From Crotalaria pallida (taxonomy: Eukaryota; Streptophyta; Magnoliopsida; Fabales; Fabaceae): DNA of 64,000 nt. The DNA is taken from the NCBI GenBank assembly GCA_037953625.1, contig CM075655.1, forward strand, positions 75,481,501 through 75,545,500. Direction: 5' to 3'. The notes below the pieces were generated by a model. The model had not been told where the DNA came from and did no database searches. It saw only the letters and a program-made list of their open reading frames with translations. Every line of letters begins with the position of its first letter. Positions within the stretch are counted from its first letter, which is position 1. The translations under genes and the position numbers were made by a program. Positions 33,595 through 45,880 of the stretch are shown piece after piece.

Positions 33595-33858
33595 CTATCC
33601 TCTAGTCATACACACTAAGACTTGCATCCTAACTCTGAGCCTAGGCAGATCAAGCTCTCGATCAACTTCGTCTGCCGAAAGATTCTCGGGCCTCGGGTAC
33701 CAATACTCGTCGCTGAGACTTTCTTCCGTGTCTACCTCAGACCGCCAAGCAGAATCGTCGTCCTTTGCCACTTCAGGAGTTTCTTCCACAGAGTGGTCTT
33801 CTTTCAACGGAGATGCCCCTATCCCCCGAACAAGCTGGAATCTCGCTATACTATCCAT
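33595..33858 (-). CDS. LTR small acidic ORF (87 aa) in the minus-strand LTR
   Basis: The ATG at 33858 directly follows the acceptor-like CCTTAG (33859-33860), as in the other LTRs. The product is acidic from residue 19 onward (KEDHSVEETPEVAKDDDSAW, then DTEESLSDEYW) and ends in a basic stretch. It lacks the PL-x3-EW head seen in the ORFs at 5815 and 32190, so it is either a diverged or an internally deleted member of the same LTR ORF family. Expression is unproven. Confidence 0.45.
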   Translation of the reverse strand: MDSIARFQLVRGIGASPLKEDHSVEETPEVAKDDDSAWRSEVDTEESLSDEYWYPRPENLSADEVDRELDLPRLRVRMQVLVCMTRG

Positions 33859-35717
33859 CTAAGGATCATACAAATTTTTTTTCCAATGCAAAGCAGAAAT
33901 ACAGGAGAGAGTGAGCTACCCAAAACAGCTATGTCGACTATGTGGAATTACAATAGGAAAATATTAAGACAAGCAATAAACATCAAACAAACCAAAACAA
34001 CAACAAGATCATCATTATCATCATATAATTAATCACAAATGTTATAATCGATTTCTTATAATAACATTCTCAGAATCCTTCTCATGAAACTTACACAATT
34101 CCTTTATCCATTCTTTCTCCAATCCTTACTCAAGCTTATCAATTATTCCAAGAACCTCTCCTTATATTTGTGTTATATATAAATCTCATTCAATACTTGA
34201 TATCTTTATTGCACTCTTCTTTTGATCATCTCAATCTCTTAAGTCTTATCGTTCCGGTTCGCTCAATGATGCGGGGAAATCATCACTGAGCTCGCACACA
34301 CGTCTACATCTCCTCGGTCATCCACCCAACCTAGTCGGAAGCAAACAGGAGTACAGGACCTTTACCACGCGGGCACGACAGCTGTCTCAACAATTGGCTC
34401 CAAGCCAGGAGAACTGTAGAAAACTCGGGTACAGTCTCAAATCAATTCAATTCATATCATATCATATAATCAAGGCTCACTGTAGAAAACTCGGGTACAG
34501 TGGCGATCACAAATGCCCCGTTCCAGTCCCTCTCATTGTTCAAGATTTGCAATCTAGGGGGCGACGGTATTTTCTAGTTGGCCTGCAGAACTTACCACGG
34601 CGTTGGACCCAGTCCCTACCACGTTCGTATGCCACATGTGGAGTTCGTTCCGCCTAGAAACATACTCTACACTTCTTGACGTTTCACCGTCATTGTGCTC
34701 CCCTAATGCAATCTCCACCTTAGTATCCGCAGATACCCATGGTACCTTCCTCTCCACTACTTCGATACGACACTCATAGCTCACCGCGTTCGTTAATGTC
34801 TTTTAAAGTCTTTTAAAGTTTTAGAGTTTTAATTAACGGCTTGATCCTAACGGTCGGCTCATCCTTTGTGCATCCCTTCAACGAGTCCCGACCACTAATC
34901 GTTAATCCGTTCCCCAAAGAATCTCAACAGCATCTTGCATCATATCTCTTTCTCATGCATGTCATCAGCATTATTCTCATCAGCTATTGCTCAACAGCTT
35001 CATCAGCCTCTTCCTCATCAATCAATGCTCAGCAGCATCATCAGCATCTTTCTCATCATCATTGCTCAGCAGCATCATCAACATCTTTCTCCTCAGTTGT
35101 TACTCAGCAGCACCATCAGCGTCTTTCTCCTCAGTTGTTACTCAGCAGCACCATCAGCGTCTTTCTCCTCATCATCTCCTCGCTTCCGCTTGCCTCGTCG
35201 GGTATTTCTTATCACCATCTTGAAAATCATCTTTTCATCTCTATTCTTTCTCAAACTTAGCTATTAATTTTCTTCCATTCATTATTTATCTCTTTCACAG
35301 TTTCATTCACATCATGACTTATCTTTTTCTCAATTGTTCTCACAATTCTTATTCGTACTTCTTTTCTTCCCATTAGTTTCAAAATTTCGTTCTTATCATC
35401 TCATGATTCAGGTGTAATTAAATATTTTCCAAACAGCTTCACAATTGCTTAATAGATAAGTAAATCACTTCACATACCAATAAAATCAAGTAGCTCATTC
35501 ATAATTACTAAAAACATAGCATCATACTATCTCAGCAAAGACATATCAACTAAAAACAGCAAACCGATCTCAACTGCTCGTGTAGATAGCCAAACAAACA
35601 AACAATTGCTATCCCACTTCCTCGCTTAATGAGATCGAGGTCCAATCTTTGAGATGATTGGATGCCTTAATATGTTACCTAAATACCACGGCGTCTTAAG
35701 GGAAGCCCCTCTCTCAC
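33859..35717 (-). other. Putative intron inside the minus-strand LTR
   Basis: On the minus strand the donor is TTCAAG|GTGAGAGAG at 35717 and the acceptor is TCCTTAG at 33859, followed directly by ATGG. Confidence 0.45.
34925..35195. repeat. Minisatellite, about 45-bp units (CTCAGCAGCA(T/C)CATCAGC type)
   Basis: Five to six units of TCAGCAGCACCATCAGCGTCTTTCTCCTCAGTTGTTAC and variants; the last two are identical. Several overlapping open frames here are by-products of the repetition. Confidence 0.8.
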
Positions 35718-38700
35718 CTTGAATGACGTATATCTCCAAGAGCTTTCCAAGCTTCCCAAGTTGCTACTCTGGCCTCGTGTCCTTTTCGTCCGTTACCCGA
35801 ACTAGAACATTTTTCCCGTGCGTTAGAAACGACTTAAATAAATTCTTAATCTCGTTTTGAAAACTCTTTGGAACAATTCTCTTTTTGAAAATACATTGCC
35901 AATATCCAAAAGATTTTAAATCCAAATCGAATCTATAAAATGTTTCCAAGAAACTTTAAGGCAATTTTAAAATAATTTCTTCATCAAAACAGAATCCATT
36001 TCCTCTTAATTTAAAACATCCCGGTTATAAAATCATTATCCTTAACCTTTAAACAAAATACAGAAGTTCAAGAAGGTAAAACTCCAAGACCAAATCAAAT
36101 TGATTCATTTAATTTCTAAACTTCACAATATTATAAGATACTGATCAAAGAAGGTCATATAGAAATTTCATATCAATTTAAGTTGTTTAAATCATACTTT
36201 TTCAAATGAAACATTTTCCAATTCCTTTGAAATCCAAACATAAATTTTTCACCAATAAATCTCACAAACAAAATTCAGAACAATTCTAATTAAATCTAAA
36301 TCTTTCCAAAAACACATTCAATTAGCATAAAGAGCAACACATAAAAGTTTCAAAGCATTCACAAGCTCACATAATGTAAATCACATTTTCAATCATTCAA
36401 AACCATTAGTTAAATTATAATCTTAATAAATTAACTCAATTACCCATAAGAAAATAATTTAAATTAAGCCTTGTGACTAATTCATCAAGGATCGAATTAC
36501 CATGGTTATTAATTTCTACTCACTAATAAACTTTACAACTTGAAATCATTGAATTAACATTACAAAATTTCTTTTCACATAATCAAATCAACTTATTCAT
36601 TTTTATTTCTAAAACCAAAAAGATTAAAGGAAACACACATCACTTTCATCCAACACATAGCATCATGCACCTAGGAACATAGCCATTATCAAAGGTAATT
36701 TCATGAAGACAATTTTCCAACCTCATGAACATGCATTGGCCGAATCATACACATATAATTTTGCAAGGATTTAATGAACAAATAAAGATATAAAATCATG
36801 AAATCATTTTCTTTCTTTTGGGCTAAAAACCGTGAGCATCAAGAAGAAAAATTAACAATTTTAATTCATTTTCAAAACAATACTTTGAGTCACAAACCAC
36901 CACAAAATATCACACATATCTTCTTAAATTGAATTATTTCATGCATGTAATTTTTAAGCCTTTAAATTAAAATAGATTCATAATGCATGTTGTAACACCC
37001 CGCAAATTCCTCGTATTAATTTAAAATACTAAAGAGATTTATTTTGAGAAAAGTGTTTTTGAAAGAACAATTTTCTTAAATAATATTCCTAATTCACGTT
37101 TTCAAGGTGATAAGTGATTTTAAAGAAATGATATTCATGAAATTATGTCATGAATTTTAAAGTTAAGTTTTTGGGAATAATGACTTATTAAAATTCTTTT
37201 AAATAGTGATTTATTTTCTATAGGTGTGTGTGCTTGATATTTTGGCATTTTAAAGGAATTATAAACATGAGTAATTTTATGAGAAAAAGATTTATTTTAA
37301 GTGTGTATATATATATGTATGTGTGATTATGTATATGTATGCTTGGAATTATGTGGAGATATAATTGGTGAATGAATGTGATTATATGTGCATGTATGTG
37401 TGTATGTGTAAATATATGAGTGTGCCGTGTGTATATGTGTGAGTGTAGAAGAGAAACCTAGAAATTTCCTAAGTAACTAAGTGGTAACCAAATCATAACT
37501 AAATCCTAACCAAGTCCAAACTAGGTGAAGTGATGAATATGCATGTGTATACGTGTGAGAGTGAGTGTGTGCAACGTGTGATGCTTGTATGTGTGCATGT
37601 GTGTGTTTGGCCGTGTGTGCATGTGTATGCATGAAGGGAACCTTGACTTTCTTGCACCCTAAGGAAGTAGACTAGTGACATATAGGTTTGGTTTAGTGTA
37701 AAGTATAGTTAAGGATTTGACCAACCAATAGGACCAAGGATTAAGCCTAATTTCACTCTATTTGTCTCGTGGTTTGGTCCTAAGCCATGCAACTTTTTGT
37801 GAAGCCAAAATTGCCCCTTAAGCAACTCTCTTGGCCGAATAATTCAAGGGCACTTGGGGAATTACTCGTGTGCCTACATAAGTCCCAAGCCATAGTTCAC
37901 TCCCAACTCTTCCTTCACATTTCATTTTCCACACCTAAACACTTGTTCTAAGAGTCTCATTAAACTCTTAGAAAGATATAGAAAGAGAGAGAAACCGTGA
38001 GCTCAAGGAGAGAAGGAAGGAGGAAGAACAAGTCCAAGACTTTGGATCCTTGAGGATTAAGTGAAGAAGGTTGAAGATCTTCTCTTCTTCTTTGGTTTAC
38101 TCGAAGATTATAGAGTGTTAGGAGTAGTTTTTATTTTCTAAGCCTTGTAAGGTCCTTTTGTTGTTGCATGTTTACTTTCTTGTAGATCCATGTTTGAATG
38201 TAAATTCCTAGTCTTGATCTTGAGTTTTCAAGAGCCACCCAAACTTGTAGACCCTTAAACCATGGACTCTTCTGTTCGGCCATATCTAGCAAATTAGGTT
38301 GCGATGATTTTTATTTTGCTCATGCATGTTGGTTTGATGATGGTTGAAGTTGATTTAAGTAGTTTCAATGCCTTGATTTTTACCTTGATCTTTATAAGCT
38401 TTGATTTTTGGTTCACTTTTCAAAAAGACTTTGATCTCTCGCTTGTGATCACGGTTTTGTTTAAATATGTGTTTAAATTCATGAATGGTCTTGATTCTCT
38501 CTTGCATGTTTGATTTTGTGACCTTATGATCCTTATTCTCTTTTGAATGTTCTCCTTATACCTTGACCTTGGATTCTTAGAATAAAAGAATTTATAAATC
38601 ACTAAATCAAGAACTAGGTAATTCGGTCATGAGTAGAAAAATTAGGTCTTGATGCTTTTCATCTTAATCTAGGCTCTTACATGTTTGCTTTAGGTTTGTA

Positions 38701-40235
38701 AAAGTTTATTTGAGTAGTCTAGATGTTTTGATCTTGGGTTTTATCTTTAAAAAGTCTTGATATTTACGTTTGTATGTCACGGTTTTGATCCTTCTCTTTT
38801 CAAAATGATTTTATCCTTGATTTGTATCATTATGATTAATTTCATGACTTAATCTATGAGATTTAAGTACATGCATGTGGTTTTGAGTAAAAAGGATTTT
38901 TATCTTTCTTCATGACCATCTCGGTTTTACAAAGAAAACAAAGAAACGAGTTTCGGAAAAAAAAAAGATTTTTAACTTGAATCCATGATCTATGTACATG
39001 CATGATTAATTCTTTTGATTTAAGAACCTTATGATTTGTATGACTAAAAAATGAACTTAAAACCAATGCCTTGTTATGATGAGGTTCGGCCTAGTTTGAT
39101 AAGTAGACTAGGGTTCTTTTTCTCATGAATTGACTTGGAGTAATGAGTATGTATTGAAAATTATTGCTAAATTAATGTGTTTAAATTTGTGTTGTGAATC
39201 TTTAAATTTTATTTAGTTTTTGATTAAAAATAAAGGGAATGAATGAATTAAAAGACTTGGAAAAGCTTTGTACTTAATATATATATGTGTGTGTTCGGTT
39301 AAGAGAAAAAGGAAGAATAAATAATTTTGTTGCATGAAAAAGGAAAATAGAATTTAAGTGTTTAAAATAAACCAAGTTAATTTGTGTGTTTTATATTTGG
39401 AATTCTTGACTTATTTTTCTTGATTATATTCGGTCATGTACTATAAGTGAGTCTAGGAAATTTAGCTGCATGAAGATAAATTTATATGATGATTTTTGAA
39501 AAGGATTCGAGCTGTTTAAAGTGATAAAAATAAATGTGTTTGATTTAAATCTTTAGTTCAATGTGGTTTGTGAATTTATGCATGCTTAAGTGTTTTGTGT
39601 TGTGAACTATTTGTGAACTGTATGATTTCATTTATTTAAGTGTTGTTGTGGTTGTGTGCTAGTTATGCTTGACAAGGACTTGAGTTTTAAAATGATTAAT
39701 TTTGGATCAAAGAATTGTTTAAAGTGAAAAGTGTTTTGGAAATGTTTCGGAGTTTTATCAAAATGATTTTTCGTAAAATAATCCTTGGCTGTCCCGAATT
39801 ATTTAAAATCGTTTCTTAACCTTGAAAATGTATTCAAGTGAATTGAAGTAAAGTTTTTAAGTGATATGTAATTTAAGAAAAACCCGGATTTAAAAACAGT
39901 GCATTTTCGGTGTTTTGGAAGATAATTGAGGTGCTGTCCAAGGCGGACCAGCAACCCAATCAACTGATCTAAATTGTTTTATAAAATGTTTTCAAGAGAT
40001 TTTAAAGAACTTAAAGTGCTAGAAAGATGTTAGAGTTGTTTTGAAAATAATCACGTTTTTAAGCTTTCCGATGAGAAACAAAATGTGGAATGATGTCAGA
40101 AAATACTTTCTTAATACAAATTAATGACGTAAACGTATTTTATTTAGTACGAGGAATCTTAAAGATGAGGGATTGGGGCAGCTGGCAGAGACAAGGATCC
40201 GAGGAGGGCATATGCATTTAATTGCTGGACCTCAG

Positions 40236-41849
40236 GTGAGAGAGAAGCTATCCTAAGACACTATGGTGTTTAGGTGAATTACTAGGACGTCCCGTATCCT
40301 CTCAAAGATCGGGACTACGTGGTTGGAGTCAGTAGTATAAGTGGCAATTGTTTGCCCTGTGTGGCCACTTATACGAAGGTGACGAAAACCACACTGTTAT
40401 TGTGTGATGTTGTGTGTGGTTTGCATGCTTTTATTTAATTATGTTTGATAATGCTTATTTTTATTAATTGTGATGAGTAAAATATTGACGGACGTCTGTT
40501 ACGTCCTGAATAAAGAAATGAAAAGAAAAAGAATGAGTTGTGAAAGTAATAAGACTGAAAGTAAAGAGATAATGAGGAAGGAGTGATGATAAAGAATCAA
40601 GATTGGGGAAACACGAATGAGGATGTTGAGAACGAGCCAGAGCTGGGAGATGAGATGTGGAAGTAGATGTGAGATGTGATATCTCGTTTACGTTTTTGGG
40701 AAGAAGCTTAGTGTTGAGTTGAGCTTGCTCCTCCATTAACACTCACCCAAAAACGTGATTTTTGAAAAGGGTTATGAAAAGAAATTCTTATGCAAAGGTT
40801 TTTGAAATGAAGTTTTAAAAATGTTTTGAGATAGTTTGAGCAAACTGTTTTGACAAAAGATTTTGAAAGGGGATAATTGTGAGAAATGGAGAATGTTGAG
40901 AAAGTACGAGGAATGAGATTGTGATGTGAACCCAGCTCTGTGCTATGTGAGATTTGTTGAGAGAAAGATTGTGCCAAGTTAGTGGTCGGGACTCATTGAA
41001 GGGTTGCACGAAGGATGGGCCGACCTTAGGTTAATTAAAAAGATAAAAGACTTAAAAGACATACGCGGTAAGGTGTGAGAGTGCGAAGTAGTGGAGAGGA
41101 AGAAACGATAGGTATCTGCGGATACTTAGGACGAGATTGCATTAGGGGAGGACGATGACAGTGAAACGTCAAGTAGTCTAGAGTATGTTTCTGGGCAGAA
41201 CAAACTCCATAAGTGGCGCACTAACGTGGTGGGGACCGGGTCTAATGTCGTGGTAAGTTCTGCGGGCCCACTAGAAACATACTGTCGCCCCCTAGATTGC
41301 AAATCGAGAACAGTGAGAGGGACTGGAGTGGGGCATTTTGTTTGCCACTACAAGGCAGTGTGCCATGTTTATGGAGATTATTCATTGAGGCTGAGTCCTC
41401 CTGGTCTGGGACCATTTGGGTTAACAGCTGTCGTGCCCGCACGGTAAAGATCCTGTACTCCTGTTTGCTTCCGACTAGGTTGGGTGGATGACCGAGGAGA
41501 TATAGACGTGAGTGATAGCCGAAAACGAATTGAATCCAAGAAGGATGTGAATTGATAAGAAGAAGATACGAATGTGAGAAAGAAAAGAATGAATGAAGAA
41601 GAATTTTGAGAAAAGTTGAAATGAGTTTGGCAAGACTATGAGAAATAATAATGATAATAAAAGGCAGTAATATTAATAGTGATACCAATAATATGCTTGA
41701 TTGTTGTGTGCTTGTGTGTTGTATTGTATGTCTGCGTAGTCCTATTACTTTGCCTATCGTAATCCCACACCGTCGACAATTCGTCGTTCGGATCGCTTAC
41801 TCTCTCCTGTTCGTTGTTCTATCGGTGCTGCTGATATCGCAACGGGCAG
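40236..41849 (+). other. Putative intron inside the giant LTR
   Basis: Donor CTCAG|GTGAGAGAG at 40236; acceptor GCAACGGGCAG at 41849, followed directly by ATGG. Both are at positions homologous to LTR3. Confidence 0.45.
40981..41510 (+). other. Conserved intronic LTR block, copy in the giant 5' LTR
   Basis: Homologue of 31213-31800, with long identical stretches such as GTGGTAAGTTCTGC and GAACAGTGAGAGGGACTGGA. Confidence 0.55.
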
Positions 41850-41990
41850 ATGGAGTATCACATGGAGAGTATCACAAAAGGGGAATTGAAGATGGAACGA
41901 AGCGACAACTACAAAGCAGCATTAGGGATGAATTCATTTTCGGGCGCAGGAAGAAAGGAGAACTTCATCTGGTTGGCCTTATCAGAGTAG
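41850..41990 (+). pseudogene. Decayed LTR small ORF (46 codons) in the giant LTR
   Basis: The ATG directly follows the putative acceptor. The frame ends at TAG (41988-41990), much earlier than in LTR1 or LTR3, and a Ser/Glu-rich trace (SGSESS) lies just after the stop. It has probably lost function in this non-autonomous family. Confidence 0.35.
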
Positions 41991-42369
41991 CGCAGCGGAA
42001 GCGAAAGTAGCGCATTAGGTCTAAGTTTATGAATTGTGGTTGAGTCAAGGATTATCAAGCAATGTGCCACTTATGTAATAAGCTAAACTTTTGCATTCTG
42101 TATTGAGGTCTGTTTATTTTTGACGATTGAACAAAGTAATCTTTTGAAAATACCAGGATGACTCGGAAACAAGTATTTTTGTGAAAATGAAAGTTTATGA
42201 AAATAAAGGTTTTAGTAACAACTCGGTTTTCAGCAAAGGAACTTTTAAATGCAACGATGACTTTTCAACAATGTATTTACAAAAAAAAAAAAAAAATTGG
42301 CCTCATTTTTGCAACTTTAACAAGAAAAGGTTAATTATTTTGATTTACGAAAATCGGGCTGTTACAGAA

Positions 42370-42381
42370 TGGTATCAGAGC
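42370..42381 (+). promoter_or_regulatory. Primer-binding site, tRNA-iMet type
   Basis: TGGTATCAGAGC starts three bases after the 5' LTR end. It is the standard site complementary to the 3' end of plant initiator tRNA-Met. Confidence 0.92.
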
Positions 42382-43613
42382 TTTGGTAATCCTTAGTGGC
42401 CTTAAGCATGGGCCTACATGCTTTGTTTGTGTAACTCTGTGTGGTTGCTAGTGTAAGGATAGGAGCATTAGTTTAGGATTTCGGTCTTATAGGATATAAG
42501 GATTTTGTCTGTGGCTTAGCGTCGGCCGAGTTAGTTTGAGGAACCTAAAGTAAATAGAAGCGAGTAGGATGATATCCTTTGACCCTTGCGATTTCCTTAG
42601 TGTTTGATAACTCCCGGGTTGTCAACCTAGACGTACCCCTGTCCAAAAAGTAGTAGGTCTCTTTGAGAGAATAGGATGCTATTCTTGGAACCCCTGTTTG
42701 TTGAATTGCTTCGACAAACCAGTTCTTGTTGCTAAAATTTGAATCTTTTCTTCACGAGCCTTGCTATCAACCTATAGCCTTACCGATCCTATTTGAGATT
42801 CATTAGCCTGAATTGTGGGATTAGAAACGCCATAGTTACCCCGATAGTTAGGCCTGAACAATTAAGGAAGGATGAATAGTTTAAGTTAAGTAAGGGTATA
42901 AGATCACAGTGGATTTAGTTATAAGTCTGATCAAAGTTGGGGAGTCACAAGGAAGAAAGGAAGTATATACTATCGGATAATAAAGGAAATTAGGAAGATA
43001 ATTTGATAATTAGGAATACCTTACGCCATAATCCTGAGTTTAAACGGTGAAAGTGGCAGGTCTGATTAACGTTTAGGATGAACCTAAACGAAAGAGTGAG
43101 GTTGTTTGAGGAAGGAAGTGAACCCAAGTCGTAGTAGAACCCCCTTTAAGTTGGAAAATGATAGACAAAGACATTAGGATTAGAAGGAGAACGGAAGAAA
43201 GAAATTATTATTGTGAGAACCTAAGTTGTAGGAAATAAGGGAATATTCGTGGTTTCTAGGTGAAACCCCATGCTTTTGGAAATGTATGAAATTTTGTTTG
43301 CTTGAATCCCCCAAGTCCGTACCTATGGTTGGACTTTTGTGACGACCATCAGCTAAGGGAGCGACATCTTCTTCGGTTAGTCCGTTGGACTTAACCCGGT
43401 TCGACCCGCAAGCGGTTGTGCGAGTGAGACTTTTTCGTCTGAAAGCAGCAAACAAGGAGCACAACAAGGTGAACTGAACCAGCAAAAGGGAATACGACCA
43501 CGAAGCGAGAGGGAGGTGTTCGTATGAGGATCAAATGACGTAAGGATTTTGTGCCCTGCTACCCAATCCGTAACGAATTTCTCGGGGACGAGAAATCTTT
43601 AAGTTGGGGAGAA
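42382..43613 (+). mobile_element. Non-coding internal domain of the giant-LTR (LARD-like) element
   Basis: The whole core between the LTRs is only about 1.25 kb (42367-43613) and has no gag or pol frame; the one 101-codon minus-strand frame looks incidental. It keeps the cis signals an autonomous partner would need: a primer-binding site at the left, and a hairpin (43577-43596) and purine tract (AGTTGGGGAGAA) at the right. LTRs many times longer than a non-coding core fit a LARD-like derivative. The conserved 3' signals match those of the pol-bearing element at 25820-32908, which suggests mobilisation by that group. Confidence 0.85.
43577..43596 (+). promoter_or_regulatory. Perfect hairpin with GGGA loop upstream of the PPT
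   Basis: ATTTCTCG-GGGA-CGAGAAAT, identical to 28366-28385, lies 17 nt before the 3' LTR. It is kept although this element encodes no protein. Confidence 0.75.
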
Positions 43614-45880
43614 TGTAACACCCGCAAATTCCTCGTATTAATTTAAAATACTAAAGAGATTTATTTTGAGAAAAGTGTTTTTGAAAGAACAATTTTCTTA
43701 AATAATATTCCTAATTCACGTTTTCAAGGTGATAAGTGATTTTAAAGAAATGATATTCATGAAATTATGTCATGAATTTTAAAGTTAAGTTTTTGGGAAT
43801 AATGACTGATTAAAATTCTTTTAAGTAGTGACTTATTTTCTATAGGTGTGTGTGCTTGATATTTTGGCATTTTAAAGGAATTATAAACATGAGTAATTTT
43901 ATGAGAAAAAGATTTATTTTAAGTGTGTATATATATATGTATGTGTGATTATGTATATGTATGCTTGGAATTATGTGGAGATTTAATTGGTGAATGAATG
44001 TGATTATATGTGCATGTATGTGTGTATGTGTAAATATATGATTGTGCCGTGTGTATATGTGTGAGTGTAGAAGAGAAACCTAGAAATTTCCTAAGTAACT
44101 AAGTGGTAACCAAATCATAACTAAATCCTAACCAAGTCCTAACTAGGTGAAGTGATGAATATGCATGTGTATACGTGTGAGAGTGAGTGTGTGCAACGTG
44201 TGATGCTTGTATGTGTGCATGTGTGTGTTTGGCCGTGTGTGTATGTATGTGCATGAAGGGAACCTTGACTTTCTTGCACCCTAAGGAAGTAGACTAGTGA
44301 CATATAGGTTTGGTTTAGTGTAAAGTATAGTTAAGGATTTGACCAACCAATAGGACCAAGGATTAAGCCTAATTTCACTCTATTTGTCTCGTGGTTTGGT
44401 CCTAAGCCATGCAACTTTTTGTGAAGCCAAAATTGCCCCTTAAGCAACTCTCTTGGCCGAATAATTCAAGGGCACTTGGGGAATTACTCGTGTGCCTACA
44501 TAAGTCCCAAGCCATAGTTCACTCCCAACTCTTCCTTCACATTTCATTTTCCACACCTAAACACTTGTTCTAAGAGTCTCATTAAACTCTTAGAAAGATA
44601 TAGAAAGAGAGAGAAACCGTGAGCTCAAGGAGAGAAGGAAGGAGGAAGAACAAGTCCAAGACTTTGGATCCTTGAGGATTAAGTGAAGAAGGTTGAAGAT
44701 CTTCTCTTCTTCTTTGGTTTACTCGAAGATTATAGAGTGTTAGGAGTAGTTTTTATTTTCTAAGCCTTGTAAGGTCCTTTTGTTGTTGCATGTTTACTTT
44801 CTTGTAGATCCATGTTTGAATGTAAATTCCTAGTCTTGATCTTGAGTTTTCAAGAGCCACCCAAACTTGTAGACCCTTAAACCATGGACTCTTCTGTTCG
44901 GCCATATCTAGCAAATTAGGTTGCGATGATTTTTATTTTGCTCATGCATGTTGGTTTGATGATGGTTGAAGTTGATTTAAGTAGTTTCAATGCCTTGATT
45001 TTTACCTTGATCTTTATAAGCTTTGATTTTTGGTTCACTTTTCAAAAAGACTTTGATATCTCGTTTGTGATCATGGTTTTGTTTAAATATGTGTTTAAAT
45101 TCATGAATGGTCTTGATTCTCTCTTGCATGTTTGATTTTGTGACCTTATGATCCTTATTCTCTTTTGAATGTTCTCCTTATACCTTGACCTTGGATTCTT
45201 AGAATAAAAGAATTTATAAATCACTAAATCAAGAACTAGGTAATTCGGTCATGAGTAGAAAAATTAGGTCTTGATGCTTTTCATCTTAATCTAGGCTCTT
45301 ACATGTTTGCTTTAGGTTTGTAAAAGTTTATTTGAGTAGTCTAGATGTTTTGATCTTGGGTTTTATCTTTAAAATGTCTTGATATTTACGTTTGTATGTC
45401 ACGGTTTTGATCCTTCTCTTTTCAAAATGATTTTATCCTTGATTTGTATCATTATGATTAATTTCATGACTTAATCTATGAGATTTAAGTACATGCATGT
45501 GGTTTTGAGTAAAAAGGATTTTTATCTTTCTTCATGACCATCTCGGTTTTACAAAGAAAACAAAGAAACGAGTTTCGGAAAAAAAGAATGATTTTTAACT
45601 TGAATCCATGATCTATGTACACGCATGATTAATTCTTTTGATTTAAGAACCTTATGATTTGTATGACTGAAAAATGAACTGAAAACCAATGTCTTGTTAT
45701 GATGAGGTTCGGCCTAGTTTGATAAGTAGACTAGGGTTCTTTTTCTCATGAATTGACTTGGAGTAATGAGTATGTATTGAAAATTATTGCTAAATTAATG
45801 TGTTTAAATTTGTGTTGTGAATCTTTAAATTTTATTCGGTTTTTGATTAAAAATAAAGGGAATGAATGAATTAAAAGACT

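Larger units (their letters stand above)
33241..36990 (-). repeat. Minus-strand gypsy LTR, 5' part cut off by a later insertion
   Basis: On the plus strand it starts TGTAACACCCCGATTC (the LTR 3' end). Long stretches are the reverse complement of LTR3, for example 34310-34430 against 31690-31800. It stops at 36990, where the giant-LTR element begins; the missing part corresponds to roughly the first 1.2 kb of LTR3. It contains a small acidic ORF, a putative intron and a minisatellite. Confidence 0.88.
36991..42366 (+). repeat. 5' LTR (5,376 bp) of a giant-LTR non-autonomous gypsy element
   Basis: Begins TGTAACACCCCGCAAATTC and ends CGGGCTGTTACA, followed three bases later by a tRNA-iMet primer-binding site. 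It contains TG-rich microsatellite-like sequence (37300-37620), a GA-rich stretch (37980-38030), a putative intron (40236-41849), the conserved LTR block (40981-41510) and a decayed small ORF. About ten differences are visible from the 3' LTR over the first kilobase, so the insertion is young. Confidence 0.92.

Noticed and set aside
34841..35267. Three overlapping plus-strand frames rich in Ser, His and Gln
   Set aside because: They are translations of the CAGCAGCATCATC minisatellite in different frames.
37300..37620. TG/TA-rich tract as a possible CRISPR-like or satellite array
   Set aside because: Irregular TATGTGTG microsatellite-like sequence within an LTR. No regular unit or spacer; CRISPR arrays are not expected in a plant nuclear genome.
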